Part shown: positions 1 through 12,390 of the stretch, one piece after another
Layout of the letters: every line of letters begins with the position of its first letter
Position numbering within the stretch: the stretch's first letter is position 1
NCBI GenBank assembly: GCA_032622095.1
Contig: CP136062.1
Coordinates: 39,058,918 to 39,122,917 of the forward strand
Direction: 5' to 3'
From: Siphonodentalium dalli
Taxonomy: Eukaryota > Mollusca > Scaphopoda > Gadilida > Siphonodentaliidae
Length of the DNA stretch: 64,000 nt
Made by a program: the position numbers and the translations under genes
Notes under the pieces: model-generated
What the model was told of the DNA's origin: nothing
The model's database searches: none
The model's input: the letters and a program-made list of their open reading frames with translations, nothing else

Positions 1-658
1 CGACTATAGAGTTGACAATAAGTTTTGGATAATCAGTAAAATGAGCCGGAAATGTATGCCACTCGTTCCAGGAATCTAGTGTGTGTCCTGAGTATAGTTA
101 TTTGTAATCATACAACGCACGTATAAGCAGATTGTATCGTGCGTTATATCAATGCGATTGGGATTGCAATATTTAATGAGTTGTGGCGATAAAGTTATTT
201 GGTGGGGTAAAGCGTATCTACAGTAAGTTTTAAAATTAAGAACTGAATGTTGTTTGTGAGAGGTGGGTGGTATGGGCTGATCGTTCGAAGCATGTATTGT
301 AGTAGGATGGGTAGATAGTGTAGGTGTAGTAGAATCAGGTGATGTGTCCATAACCCACGTGAGAAAAAAAAAAAGGAGTAAAAGAATGCTAAAAATAGGG
401 GGTGTGCAATTTGACAGCAAACGGGAAAGAAAAGATGGTCACTCACCAATTTCCGAGAAGAATAATGTGATGATAAATGATGTACAGAATGTTCTTGACG
501 TGTTTATTGGAAATAGAAGGGTGTCCAATCGGATGTTAATGTTTATGTGGAGCTGGATCTGGTCTGCAAGAGGCGTGAGTAATGTTTTTAGCTCGATACA
601 CGATGTGAGCTGGTTGTATGAGAACAAAAGGTTGATTCGTCTATATCAGATGAGTATG
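1..658. other. No supported gene
   Basis: AT-rich intergenic DNA with short open frames on both strands. None has a recognisable domain, a balanced composition or a convincing splice context. Nothing further is seen. Confidence 0.5.
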
Positions 659-774
659 GTATGCGGTCCTGTGTGTCCGAAAGGTTGGTATGCGGTCCTG
701 TGAGTCCGAAGGGTTAGTATGCGGTTCTGTGTGTCCGAAGGGTTGGTGTGCGGTCCTGTGTGTCCGACGGGTTG
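659..774. repeat. 29-bp minisatellite, 4 units
   Basis: Four head-to-tail 29-bp units begin at 659, 688, 717 and 746. Each carries gcggtcctgtgtgtccgaa or a close variant. The units differ by 1-4 bases. Confidence 0.9.
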
Positions 775-1559
775 AGTTATGGTTGTCCGATGCAGTGGTC
801 TAGTGTGTGAGGCTGTCTCTCCGTGGCTGGAGTGTAAGGCTGTATCCCCGTGGTTGATTAGCGGTTTGAGATTGTTTCTGCTCTGTAGTGATCGTCTAGT
901 GGCCGAGACTTCAAGTTGTGTGGTGAGACGTAGAACTGTTCACGGTACCATTAATACTATGTGATGTAATGAACACATAGATATACATAGGTACAAGTCT
1001 TTATTATGTCGTGAATAAGATAAGCAGTCTATACAAATATGATGATCAAGAGTCGCCGCGAAGTGAGGTCCCCGAATGGGTATGCCTGGTGTGGGTGATG
1101 CCTGGAGGGGTATACTAATCTCGAGATGAGATGAGTCTAATGAAAGCATGAAGTGATGGGATGTGGTTGTTTCTTATATACTATTTGGGATGCATGTTAG
1201 ATGAGGCGTTTGGCAATACACATCGGGATTGGTTCCTCCGTTATGGTAATTTCCCTTGACCATATTTGGGAGCCATCTTCATTGTGTGTATGTCTTCGCT
1301 GGGAGTAAGACGTGTGAGGTTTCGTTAAGAACCGAACACGAATATCTGAGTTTGGGGTTTTATATATTGGGACATTCGTATAGTTTGAATCAAGTTGTGA
1401 GATTATAATGGGTCATTATCTCACAGTTCACACAAATATTCAAACTTATGTGCATCTATCGATATCAAAACACGTCAATATGCAGTTATTGTCCACATAC
1501 TGACAATGTTTCTGTTTAGAAGAAAGTTCAAGAAACATTACCCTACAAGTAGTGGCCAC
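775..1559. other. No supported gene
   Basis: Mixed-composition intergenic DNA. Short open frames only, and no repeat or domain recognised. Confidence 0.4.
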
Positions 1560-3040
1560 AAATATAAGGTATCGAAATACAGGTCAAGTTCGGACCGGAA
1601 TTATGCCTATTTTTCGACTTAGAATTTTGTCGTTTTGATGTTTCCGATGATAACTTTAGATTGTGTAATCGGATCTGAACCAAATTTGGTATGTGAGTTT
1701 ATGGGCTCCAAATACAGGTCATTTTCGAATATGGGTTCGGTCCGACCATTTTGCCGGAGTTATGGTCCTTGTCGACTTAGAATTTGACAATTATTTTGGT
1801 TTCCGGCTGATAGCCTTAGTTTTTGATATCTGATTGTTTATAAATTTGGTATGTGGATTAACCACATGAAGATGCAGGTCAAGTTTGAGTGTGGTCCGCC
1901 CAATGTATCCGGAGTTATGGACCTTGTCGACTTAAAATTTGACGATTATTTTGGTTCAGTTTCACCCTTTGGTTGCTATGTATATGGACGAATTCACACT
2001 AATAGCATATATTGGTCTTTTACAATCGGGAGTAAATCAACATTTTACGACTCTACGTACGCCCAATTTGTGGCCGGATATAATTTGCTAGCCGGATACG
2101 TTTTGACCGTGATTTGGCCCTATGGTGATTCTGGTCGAATTCACCACAAAAGGGCCACCAATAGCACATATCTCTCACAATCGGGAATTCATGAACATTT
2201 TAGATTCCAGACTCTACTTAAGCCCAATTTGTGGCCGGGTAGAATGGGCTAATTGGGTACCTTTCCGATAATGATTCGCCCCTAAATTTGTTATGTATGA
2301 ATTCACCACAAAAGAGGCCTCCAATAGCATAGGTCTCCGACGATCAGTAATTTAGCAACAGTTTAGGGTCAGTTTTGACGTTAGACTCTACTTACGCACA
2401 ATTTGTGGCCGGTTATTATGGGTTACCTTGGTACTTTTTTGACAGTGATTGGCTATGGATAAACTCACACCAAAAGGGACCACAAATATGATATATCTCC
2501 AACAATCGGATATTTAGCACCATTTTTGGGTCCGTTTCGACGCCAGACTTTACTTATACTTGTGATTGGAGCTAATAGGCTACCGATGTTTTGTTTTTTT
2601 TACTTGCCCCAAGGACGACTATGGGCGAATTATTCCCAAAGTTTAGGGTCAGTTGTGATGCCAGACTCTACTTACGCCCAATCTGTGGCAGGTACAATGT
2701 GCTAACCGGATACTTTTGTTTACAGTAATTTGCCCCTAGGTGCCAAAAGTGGCCACAAATAAGATGAATCCCCCAGAATCGGGAATTTGGCAACATTTCA
2801 GGGTCTGTTTTGACGCAAGACTCTACTTACGACCAATTTGTGGCAGGGCATAGTGGGCTACATTGGCACTCTTATTACGGTGAATTGCCCCTAGGGTGTC
2901 TATGGACGAATTCACCCCACAAGGGGGCACAAATACGATTGGTCTCACACAACTTATAATTTAGCGACATTTCGTAGGTCAGTTTCAACGCCAGACTCTA
3001 CTCACGGCCAATTTGGACTGCGGGTATAGCGGCCTATCCA
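1560..3040. repeat. Degenerate satellite-like tandem array
   Basis: Two related monomer types occur. The first, about 1560-1950, repeats phrases such as 'ggagttatgg..ccttgtcgactta' every 180 bp or so. The second, about 1950-3040, repeats 'gactctacttacgcccaattt', 'gaattcac' and 'caatcgggaattt' every 150-170 bp. The units are strongly diverged. A further diverged unit lies at 4780-4925. A 133-aa open frame at 1851-2252 is a reading of this repeat and is not a gene. Confidence 0.75.
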
Positions 3041-3100
3041 CAAAATTTGCAGGAACGTACGCCGTTCTGTTTTGCATCAGTCATTTTTCAGGGCACCAAA

Positions 3101-3121
3101 CCCCCCCCCCCCCCCCCCCCC
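3101..3121. repeat. Poly-C tract (21 C)
   Basis: Uninterrupted run of C, followed by a C/A-rich stretch. Overlapping proline-rich frames are artefacts of it. Confidence 0.95.
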
Positions 3122-4779
3122 ACCCACCCAACCTGCAAACAAATATTTTGTTTACTCCCTATTTTTGTACACCCACTCCCCAAATTTCACTAATTTTGGT
3201 CCAAAACCGCATAAAACCCTACATATATTGCTCATACCACTGGGAACTTATCACATTTAGTCCAAATAACGGTTTAACTATTTTTAGCACCTATTTTTTT
3301 ATGAAAAATGAAAATTGAAATTTTTCAAATGCTGACTGATAGGTCTTTTGTCTACCACATACATATATTATGAGTTTGTTTCCAGATCAGTGCGTGACCA
3401 GAGTATGCTAGGTCAGCCTGGGTGGTCAAATTATAAATGGAAATTATAATGCATCGATGAAGTAATCAATTACAGTAATCATACAGAAGCTGGTAGCTAC
3501 TGCGTATACTAGCTATCTCAGTAGTATAAGGCATAATATGCATCCAATTTCACAAAAACAATTTATACATATCCAGTGAGATATTATTTTCTCATGCAAG
3601 CTACCCTATTACATGAACCGAACATGTGTTTGAATATTTGGCTGTAATACCTTTTTAGCTGATATCATTATCTCAGGACAACAAACTCAATCTTTACTTT
3701 CGAGTCACTGCTGACATTTTGTAGACACGTCCGTGACATATCAGTTGTTAACCTCCAATTCAACTAGAGTTGTCATATTTTGAAATTAGATAAACAGAGA
3801 GAGATTTACCAAGGCTGCAATTGGAACTATTACTTGATCAATTGCTGATATTAGCAATTTAAGCCTAGGTCCACACAGGATACACAATTCCATAATTTCT
3901 AACTATTTTCGGATTAGTCTGTAAACCAGCTCAGCAATATTCCATACCACTTTTGTTAGTTTACTGGGGCAACTATACTGTTACACTAAATGGTAAGCTG
4001 TTACTTTACCAGACTTGGATACTTTTGGTATTGTGGGAGTAACAGGTTTAGTCATCTGAGTTTATAGATATGCAAATAAATCACTGATTGACTTGATGTA
4101 CTGATGACCGTTAATGTTTATATAGCAACATTAAATGTTTGAGAAGTTTCTCGCTTTTTTTTCCATGCACACACTGATCTAGGCTTAATGGTCTTATACA
4201 ATATATAGTCTAGCCCAAAGGGACTTGATAGTGATCCAACAAATAACAACGTACCAATAAGAGTGTTACGTTGTTATTTGTTTAATGGTCTTAGTTTCTT
4301 CAGGAAAATATATTTATTTCAGTTTTACATTTCTCGAAGGTCTTTATGTTTATGTTTCTTAAGTTCATCAAGGAAACACCTAATTTATATATGTCATAAA
4401 TTTCTAAACTGTTTTATTTACAATATTGTAGAAGTGTCCACACTGGCATAAAGTCTATTTTTACTTATTATCTTGTTGAAAATATATGATTCCAGATTTT
4501 GTTTTTCTAAAATGTCCATGTGGGGTTCTTTCCGAATAGTGTCGGGAAGGAAGTTCTGTACCGTCCCATATGCAACATTCCATTGCCATTGAGGCCCATA
4601 TGAGCTCCCAGAAACATAAATATGTTGTTGTTTACAGTTGTAATATGTTTTAAACTGTTACAACTGTCAAATACAGGCACAAACAGTCTTCATTGCAATA
4701 TGCATGAAGTTGTAAACAATGCGTTTTTGCCTCGTTCATCACCCACCCACCCGGCATACCATCCTGCTAATTTTATTAC
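3122..4779. other. No supported gene
   Basis: AT-rich intergenic DNA. Only short open frames are present, none with a recognisable motif. Confidence 0.4.
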
Positions 4780-4925
4780 CACATGGACTATGGACGAATT
4801 TACACCAAGACTGGCCACCAATAAGATCTGCCACAATCGGGAATTTAGCAACATTTTTGGGTCTGTTTTGACGCCAACCTCTAATTATGCCCATTTGTGG
4901 CCCGGCAGAATGGGCTATTTGCCCA
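4780..4925. repeat. Detached monomer of the 1.9-3.0 kb satellite
   Basis: This stretch carries the same phrases as the upstream array ('tatggacgaattt', 'caatcgggaatttagcaacattttt', 'gcccatttgtggccc') in the same order. It is one isolated unit about 1.8 kb away. Confidence 0.7.
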
Positions 4926-5639
4926 ATCCGGCAAATATTTCGAATCGGTGGCTGAAGAAATGCTACCTACTAAAAAATTGAATCGAAGGTTGAATAAGAA
5001 ACATGGAACAAGGAACTAGCAGATTTTATTCGAAAGCTGAATAAGGAATACGGAGCAAGGAACTGAATCCACGGACCTCCACAAACGAGACCCCAAGCCA
5101 CGTCCCTGGTCATGAAGCAAATATTCCCCAATCTCAGTCAGGTACGGAGTCATCAAGTACATTTCCATACATCAGATATGACGTCGGTCGTCGAAATTGC
5201 TACATGTATGTGAACGATGTCTGATATTCCAGTCAATGCTATTTGTGTGTAGCAAAGACGCTGGTATTCATTTACCGGAATCTGTTTTGCCATATCAAAG
5301 GACACCGGCCGCCATCAGACTGCATGGTTCTTACCCAAAGGGTGAGCGATAGAGTCAATAGTTTGTTAATTTGGGGGTGAGGGTGATGGCGGGGAGGGTT
5401 CTATGTGGTATTTGGTGCGGGTCAACCACCCATGTTGTCAAGTTGACCGAAAAAGACATGTTTGCAAATAAAGAATAAAAAGATCCAAACCAGATTTTCA
5501 CCCCCTATGGGATGGTACCTTCTGGTGTGAGGGTTGATGCGATTCTAGTGACTATTTAGGGCGGGCCATAAAATTGACTTACCGTTATCAGGGTGGTACC
5601 CATGCGCTGGGTCAAGGTCGTCCCAAGTGCTTCGTTCTG

Positions 5640-6140
5640 CTGGCCACTTAAGGATTTGGGTCATTTGCCATATTTAAACAAAAACTCGGTACTTTCGACC
5701 CAAATTTTGTTCGGCCCAAATTTGTGTTATTGTTTACTGAGTATGTTCCTGTGGACATTTGCCACATTTTCTACAATTTTTCGGACCGAGCACAGGTTCG
5801 ACACTATTTCGGACCTCTTTTACGAACTCGACCCATAACAATTTTGGCCCAAAATTATCCGCCCAGCTGGCCACTTGAGTATTTGGACCAAATGGGGCCA
5901 TTTTTCCCTCATTTTTTAGACTTTGTCTAATTTCGAGGCATTTTCGACTTTCGACCCAAATTTGTTTGGGCCCAATTTAAAAACAAAATATACTGAGTAT
6001 GATCCAGTGGTCATTTGCCACATTTCTACTTTTTTTCGGACCGAGCACAGGTTTGACACTTTTTCGGACCACTTTTACGAACTTGTCCCAAACAAATTTC
6101 GGCCCAAAAAGTTCCGCCCACCTGGCCACTTTGGGGCCAT
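5640..6140. repeat. Two-unit tandem repeat, about 270 bp
   Basis: Both units share 'tttcggaccgagcacaggtt', 'gtcatttgccacattt' and 'ccgcccacctggccact'-type phrases. They begin near 5640 and 5915. Open frames here on both strands are repeat readings. Confidence 0.7.
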
Positions 6141-6179
6141 TTGCCTCACTTTCCGATATTTTGCAAATAAGGAACAAGG

Positions 6180-6965
6180 AATCTGGTTATTCAGGAAAAA
6201 CCTGTCAAGGAATGTATGGAAAGTATTCTTTTTGATATTAGATTGTTTTGTATACGTAAATTTTTATGCCCAAAGCGAATTTGTTTTAATGAGATATCGA
6301 GTGTAAAAAGGGAGAGAGTGGGATGGTACTCGAATATGTTGTTTCCAAACTTGTTGCAATATAGTGCGTATTGTAGGGCTAATATGTATTTATAATGGTC
6401 AAATACTTATTCGAAACTTATTCAAAACCGACAAGCCTGACATTGAGGACTTGAAATGATAATCATCAATCAAGTTTTGAATTAAAAACAATAATTAGGG
6501 CAACTGGTGTGTAAACGGAGAAATCGGCCAAACATCTGCGTAGAAAAACGAGTTTTCATTAGGTAACCATACCCCTATAAAACAACTAAATCGGCGACAT
6601 AAATTCCGATATTGGAGATTGATGTACGGAAATCGGTCATGTAAGTAATTGCCTGCTTTATTCCACCAGAGTGTACACGAACACAGCGTTTAGAAAACTT
6701 TTCAAAGTTTTAAAACCAACAAGCATGTGACTGCATTTCGTTTTAGTCGCCTCTGTCAGGCTATGTGACATGATGTATGTTAATCCAATGTGACACCGTA
6801 ATTACACAGTTCTGTTCTGTGGTGAGGTCCTGCCTTTGTGTGAGGAGAACCCCATTCATAATGTGTAAAATATTGGTCTCGTTAAATTACGTAGCATACT
6901 TGTAAATGTTAAAAAAAAATTCGATATATAATAGTCTTGGACCAGGACGTTAAAATGTTACCATT
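6180..6965. other. No supported gene
   Basis: AT-rich DNA with no repeat or coding signal that I can support. Confidence 0.4.
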
Positions 6966-7200
6966 TCTTTTATAAATCACCTTATAGAGTGACCTATTCC
7001 GAGAGACCACTTGTGGTATTAGAAATCGAGTTATGTCCCCTACATGTCAACGGTTCGCCACAAACTCCATGCATCGCCCTCTACGTTATCACTGTGATAG
7101 ATCACTGCCACAAGGATGGTACTTTGCGGACCGATGCAAAGTCGGAACTATATTTAGTCACCTGTTATCTTATTTTGACCACCAAACGTTTGCAATAATG
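6966..7200 (+). other. Possible exon, unidentified
   Basis: An AG acceptor-like site (cttatag) lies near 6984 and a strong donor-like GTAAGT at 7201-7206. Between them two frames are open. The segment is less AT-rich than its surroundings. No family is recognised, and the opposite strand has exon-like signals further right, so this is weak. Confidence 0.2.
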
Positions 7201-7292
7201 GTAAGTCGTTCGGTATTGATAATAACAATATAGACTGAGCCAGACATAGCCAATTTTAATCTTAAGAATTAAGAACACGTAAGAAATCCTTA

Positions 7293-7568
7293 CCAAATGT
7301 CCTTATGGCAGTGGTATATCAACGAATCGATGGGAGATAACTCTGCCTGGAGTTTGGGTTCGCCACGGTGATTGTATCCCGCCTCAAAGTTGGAAACACG
7401 TTTAAATGGATATTCTGCTGATTTAACAAGGTAAGGAGAGATTATGTCATATTCGGTAGTCGAAATATACGCGATAATGCCGTTTACCAGACCCCAATCG
7501 GGCTGTAGTAAGTCCGAAATACCACGCTGCGGCAATTCTGGGTTCCAGAAGTTGTCTACCCTTTCCAT
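7293..7568 (-). CDS. Candidate host exon, unidentified product
   Basis: A 92-codon open frame of balanced amino-acid composition (it contains WNPELPQRGISDLLQPDWG) ends exactly at a strong donor-like TTTG|GTAAGG on the - strand near 7293. The Helitron-like element begins at once upstream of it (7569 on), so the natural 5' boundary of the exon may be disrupted. It lies on the same strand as, and downstream of, candidate exons at 8062-8267 and 8539-8689, so all three may belong to one gene. I do not recognise the family. Confidence 0.35.
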
Positions 7569-7875
7569 TTGTCTAATATATATTTTTGGACTTCTGTCTG
7601 TTTGTCTGTCTGGTTATTAGCAATGTCCGGGACAACTGCCGGACGGATTTCGACGAAATTTGATACATATGGATACTTTTTCCGGGGAGTGTTTTGGACG
7701 GGTCAAATCGTGACCCCGACCTGACCTTGACCTTCAAAATGGTCAATTCAAGGTCAAATCGGGTAAAACGAACGTATTTCGACGAAATTTGATACCTAGG
7801 TGTACTTTTGTCCGGGAAGTGTTTTCGACGGGTCAAATGTGAAACAGCCCGGACGAAGTCGGGCCCACCAGCTAG
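7569..7875 (+). mobile_element. Short non-autonomous Helitron-like element
   Basis: The 5' end starts TCTAATATATAT and is followed by a gtctgtttgtctgtctgg stretch, as in many animal Helitron derivatives. The 3' end has a GCCCG/CGGGC hairpin (7847-7851 with 7860-7864), then CCACCAG and CTAG (7872-7875), followed by T. A 3' hairpin a few bases before CTRR, with insertion next to T, is the Helitron signature. No coding capacity is present. The 5' boundary is less certain because the base before TC is G, not A. Confidence 0.65.
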
Positions 7876-8061
7876 TTAATGTATATTTTATAAAAAAAAT
7901 TCTACAAAGTCCCTGTGTTAAAAATATGATAAGTATTTCAATGTATATGTGGTGTGACATTTCCAACTGATATTGTTTCAGACATGAACTTTCCAACTGT
8001 TGCAAATGTTGATCAATGTCTTTGGTCTAACCGCCCAACCCCCAGCCACCCTGTTGTCGCG

Positions 8062-8267
8062 TCACTTGGGGTTTTTATTTAAAATCAGTATGTTTTCGAT
8101 TCTTCTTGTTCTGGGTGAACACATTCTAATTTTTTGTCGAAAATGCCATTTTGCGATCGGAATGGCATACTGAAATGTCCCTCGACTCAGAACAAGCCTG
8201 ACAATCTGACCGAACCTCGGATCTATAACCCACGATCCCTCGTATATCCTCTCAAAGCAGGGACGTG
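8062..8267 (-). CDS. Candidate second exon of a host gene
   Basis: On the - strand a canonical acceptor (ccctcag) ends at 8268 and the open frame continues to 8062. Joining phase 1 at the donor of 8539-8689 keeps the frame open into RPCFERIYEGSWVIDP. The phase agreement and composition suggest real coding sequence. I cannot fix the donor, so the exon may end well before 8062. The family is not recognised. Confidence 0.35.
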
Positions 8268-8538
8268 CTGAGGGATCTTCGTTGGAAAGGCGTCCACATT
8301 GAAATTTCCATTCAACCTCACCCTCCCCCTTGGAGAAGACCAAACTGCCTTGTTCGCAAAATTCCATTTTTACCCCATCCCATTTCATTGGAACTTACCA
8401 GCCGGTACATCAAGCTTTTCAACTGTTGGAAATTCCAAACCTTACACCCCCTAAGGTTGGAAAATGTGCAATTGATTACAATTTTAGACTAAAGGTGTAC
8501 ACATATTCTATATATATGCAATGGGTTGGTTTACTCAC

Positions 8539-8689
8539 CAGATGGGTTGTTAGTGCCGTCGGCGGATGCACTTATGTATCGGGCTAGCAATGCAGCTGTC
8601 GTACAGGTGTTCGCTATCAGCATTATTACAATAACAACACATATACCAATCTTCAACGCCCGTATGTTGCTATCGGCGAATAGTGGCAT
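8539..8689 (-). CDS. Candidate 5' exon with signal anchor
   Basis: ATG at 8689 (- strand) opens a frame with a short polar head (MPLFADSNIRALK). A strongly hydrophobic segment rich in I, V and L (about residues 14-35) follows, then a small polar stem, and the exon ends at a good donor, CTG|GTGAGT, at 8538. This arrangement is typical of the N-terminus of type II membrane proteins such as Golgi enzymes. The exon ends in phase 1, which fits the acceptor at 8267. The product is unknown. A + strand open frame over the same bases is its shadow. Confidence 0.45.
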
Positions 8690-8701
8690 GGTGATAGGCT
8701 G

Positions 8702-9302
8702 CATCCTATAAATATATACATATTATCACTACAGTGAATTGATCTTGATCCTATAAATATATACATATTATCACTACAGTGAATTGGTCTGGATCATATG
8801 AATATATACATATTATCACTATAGTGAATTGATCTTGATCCTATAAATATATACATATTATCACTACAGTGAATTAGTATTGATCCTATGAATATATACA
8901 TATTATCACTACAGTGAATTGATCTGGATCCTATGAATATATACATAGTATCACTACGGTGAATTGATCTGAATCCTATATATACATATTATCACTACAA
9001 TGAATTGATCTGGATCCTATGAATATATACATATTGTCACTACAGTAAATTGATCTGGATCCTATATATACATATTATCACTACAATGAATTGATATGGA
9101 TCCTATGAATATATACATATTATCACTATAGTAAATTGATCTTGATTGTATGAATATATACATATTATCAATACAGTTAATTGATATGGATCCTATGAAT
9201 ATATACGTATTATCACTACAGTGAATTGATATGGATCCTATTAATATATACATATTATCACTACAGTGAATTGATATGGATCCTATGAATATATACATAT
9301 AT
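8702..9302. repeat. 45-bp AT-rich minisatellite, about 13 units
   Basis: Head-to-tail units of about 45 bp contain 'gaatatatacatattatcac' and 'tacagtgaattgat'. The period is a multiple of three, so it makes an open frame with a 15-residue repeat at 9062-9298 on the - strand, which is not a gene. The array begins just upstream of the candidate 5' exon at 8539-8689. Confidence 0.9.
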
Positions 9303-11067
9303 CAGGCAAACTGAGGTGTTGAGTATATAATCACATTTTCACTATTCAAATTTGCATCCAGCCAAATCGATTATATCTGACCGTCCGATACGCGACATAA
9401 TTAATTATTCTATGATGCAGTCGCAATTTTCATGATAGAAGATTTAAGAGTTACCAGTGGTACGAATACGCACCCTTATCTGACACCATGCATAATACAA
9501 GATAAACATATGTCAATTATTTCAAGATTGGAGTAAAATATTTCCAGAAATTCACCATATAGTACAGAAAATACGCCAACCTCCCCAAAAATGGAAAGTG
9601 GTACCAATTTGGTGGGAAAATTCTACCAAAAGTTCTCTGAAAGCTCATAGTCTACAGTTTATGTCAGTGCTGGGGCACACTGGGGCAGTGTAGCTTAGTG
9701 TGAAAAATGTGTGTTTCCATGGCAATGGAGTGTGTTTTTGGCCGGTATAAAACATATGCCTATAATGGTCTATACCAAGAAAGTTTAATGCAGTAACTCT
9801 ATCTTGGCATTGATGTGGGGTGCTTTCCTTGGTGGGCTTTCATTTGACACTGGAGATTTTACCACTATGTGTCAAAGTCATATACAAAAGTCAAGGTCAT
9901 TGACCAAAATATTAGCTTTTTCATATCGGGTCATACATTTTCTACCCATTGAGTTTATATATCAGTTTTGAATACGATATCTTTACTCGGAATTATCTAG
10001 AGCATATAGGCTACACGGAGAACTGTTTTATGGTTTCAACTGACAAGCCAGTCATGAGAAAAAGACCTCTAAACTTTGTGGCCATTTTCCAAAATGGGTT
10101 AAATTCAGTTATTTCCCGAAATATCGTGCTTTTGTGTATATTATAGAGTTATTTACTTATCTGGGGTCCTTTAGGGGTTGACTTGTGAATTTATTGAATT
10201 TATTGACTAAAGCACGAAACTTATACAAATATTTACTTAGTTTTAGGGAAAACTTTTCGGAGGCCGCGCCCAGGTGGGGTTGTGTCAAATGTCGTTATAA
10301 ACCCATGTTTCCGTGACAAAGACACCATATATTTGAAGAAAAATATAAAAAAAGACGCATTTGAGAATCAACGAATCTTGTGTATTTTGTTGTTGTATGG
10401 CACATTTTAGTCACATTTTAATCTGCATTTGAAGTACTACCTTGGCGTGGTAAATGTGACAGTACATTGGCGACGATACATTTCCATCAAGAACACAGTA
10501 ACTGCAATTTTGTGACTTTAGTAACTAAATCATGAAACTTCACAAATTTGTTGCGTAGTTAAAATGGACACTTTTTGTGGGATGCCCAGTTAGAGGTGTG
10601 ACAAACTATTAAGATAAAATCTGGTTTCCATGGCAATGGCATCAAATATTATTATTGAAAATCCAACTGCTGGAAACCTGAGACTAATTTTGTTTGAAGA
10701 AATGATGTGAACTCATATTGTCATTAAGGATCCATCAATGGACTGGGCCATATGTCTTATAGGGTCAAGGTCAATTGTCACAGTCATTGTCATTGGCAAA
10801 AGGTAATATTTGGTCTATAGTAGGTTAGTCATGAAAGCAATCCCCATCATCATGCATATCTTACATACATGACTCATGATACATTACCCTTGAGATACAA
10901 CCAGAACAAAATAAACACGATTTGTGACATTAACTAAAGCACGATACTGCACTTATCTGTTTCTTGGTTATAGTGGATTTTTTTTTAGGTAATATTTTGT
11001 ATATTTTTTATAATTTGGCTCACATTCCACTACCTCTAGTAGGTTAGTCATAAAATCAATCCCCATC
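9303..11067. repeat. Interspersed host repeat DNA, target of the Polinton
   Basis: Diverged repeated phrases occur ('tttccatggcaatgg', 'gtcaaggtca', 'acgatttgtgacattaactaaa'). Near the right end the phrase 'taggttagtcat..aatccccatcatcatg' occurs twice, at about 10820-10854 and 11040-11073. The first occurrence continues uninterrupted. The second is where the Polinton is inserted. No gene is supported. Confidence 0.6.
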
Positions 11068-11073
11068 ATCATG
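11068..11073. repeat. Target-site duplication, left (ATCATG)
   Basis: It is identical to 25818-25823 directly beyond the right TIR. A related host sequence at 10849-10854 shows the same ATCATG followed directly by cat, like an empty site. Confidence 0.85.
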
Positions 11074-11550
11074 AGTAGTATAGGAAGAGTATTATAGTAG
11101 ACGGTTTGACTTGACTTTGCTCAGCGCCTGATCCTGAGCTAACAGGGGTTACAGGTCACTACGCGTGGGTGTATATCGGTGAAGGTTATCACCAGAATAG
11201 CACGTTATCGTGGCGGGTATATCTAGGTCAAGGTCAAACAAAATATTCCGCAACAAATCGGCGAAGGTTATCACTAGAATAGCGCGTCATCACGGGTGTG
11301 TATGTCTAAGTTATATATAACAATTCGGCGAAGGTTATCACCATAATAGCGCATAAACCACGCGCGTACGTCTAGGTCCCGGGCAAACAATTCGGCGAGG
11401 GTTATCACGAGAATAGCGCGTGATCACGGGTGTATATGTCTAGGTCACGAGTAAACAATATATTCCGCAACAAATCGGCGAAGGTTATCACGACATTAGC
11501 GCGTCATCGGGGGCGTGTACGTCTAGGTTAGAGACAAAAACAAATCGGCG
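11074..11550 (+). repeat. Left terminal inverted repeat of the Polinton
   Basis: It matches the reverse complement of about 25357-25817. It contains about five diverged sub-repeats of 65-90 bp, each with 'cggcgaaggttatcac', then 'gaatagcgcgt', then 'tctaggtca'. The outermost 17 bp are identical to the right end, and internal identity is lower. Confidence 0.9.
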
Positions 11551-11893
11551 GGGCACGGAGCCAATGTTTTCATGGGGTATGGTATAACTGAACGATGACT
11601 GCGGTAGGTTTGTACTACAGCACCTGGTAAATAATTGTTAATTAGTAGGCACAGAGAGACAGTATAAAACGCGAGGTATCCGTTAATTGGCTGACGTTTC
11701 TATTTTGAGTAAAAACAATTTCGTTGAGAGTGTGTGTGTGTATCGGTTTGTGGGAGTTAATGGGGTAGTATAGGACTATAAAAATGTTCTGCTCACGAGA
11801 ACAAATGCTGTAACCGGCTGAAGCCGTATCGCTGACGCCGGTTTCGTTTGGTCTGGCGCCAATAAAGAGGGTGGATATATACGAAATGATTAG

Positions 11894-11901
11894 TATATAA
11901 A
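11894..11901 (+). promoter_or_regulatory. TATATAAA box, left (PolB-side) unit
   Basis: TATATAAA on the + strand inside the element, upstream of the PolB gene. The same octamer precedes - strand gene clusters. It is a promoter candidate only. A TATAAATA also occurs near 12890. Confidence 0.4.
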
Positions 11902-12390
11902 CGTCGGATGGTTATTGTTACACATTAACGTGAATATATTTCCGGCTATATATGTTATACTTTATAGTTATTTAGTTTTATTTTATAAAAGTTGGGTCAC
12001 AATTGTTTTAATTCAGGAAGTATTCTATTAAGGATAAAGACAAAACCAGGTATGTATATTTATATTTATTGAATTGTCCTTACGTCCATAATTCATGTTC
12101 AATTATAGTTTTGAGAATATATGCTTGAAACCACTGTTACAATCATATTTGGGGTGGGGGTACTAACTTATAGAGAACTTATTATAGAGAACTGACCTCT
12201 TTCACCCACAAAGCTAACTCCAATAATAAGTTTATCTCAGCTTGGGTTAATGTGGCCACACCAAAATTTAAATCCCAATACTCCAGCTCACTCTGAAGAG
12301 TTAGGGTTTTGAATAGTCTTCACAGTGACAGCCGCGTTGAATAAGTTTTGTCAGTTTCTCTTATTCAACTGTCTTTTGCGAATAATATTG

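Noticed and set aside
344-703. 119-codon + strand open frame
   Set aside because: Its end runs into the 29-bp minisatellite. The composition is irregular, and no domain or splice context is seen.
1851-2252. 133-codon + strand open frame
   Set aside because: It is a reading of the degenerate satellite at 1560-3040, with no domain.
9062-9298. 15-residue repeat protein on the - strand
   Set aside because: It is a direct translation of the 45-bp minisatellite, whose period is a multiple of three.
8702-9302. CRISPR-like regular array
   Set aside because: The repeats are contiguous with no unique spacers, and the context is animal nuclear DNA.
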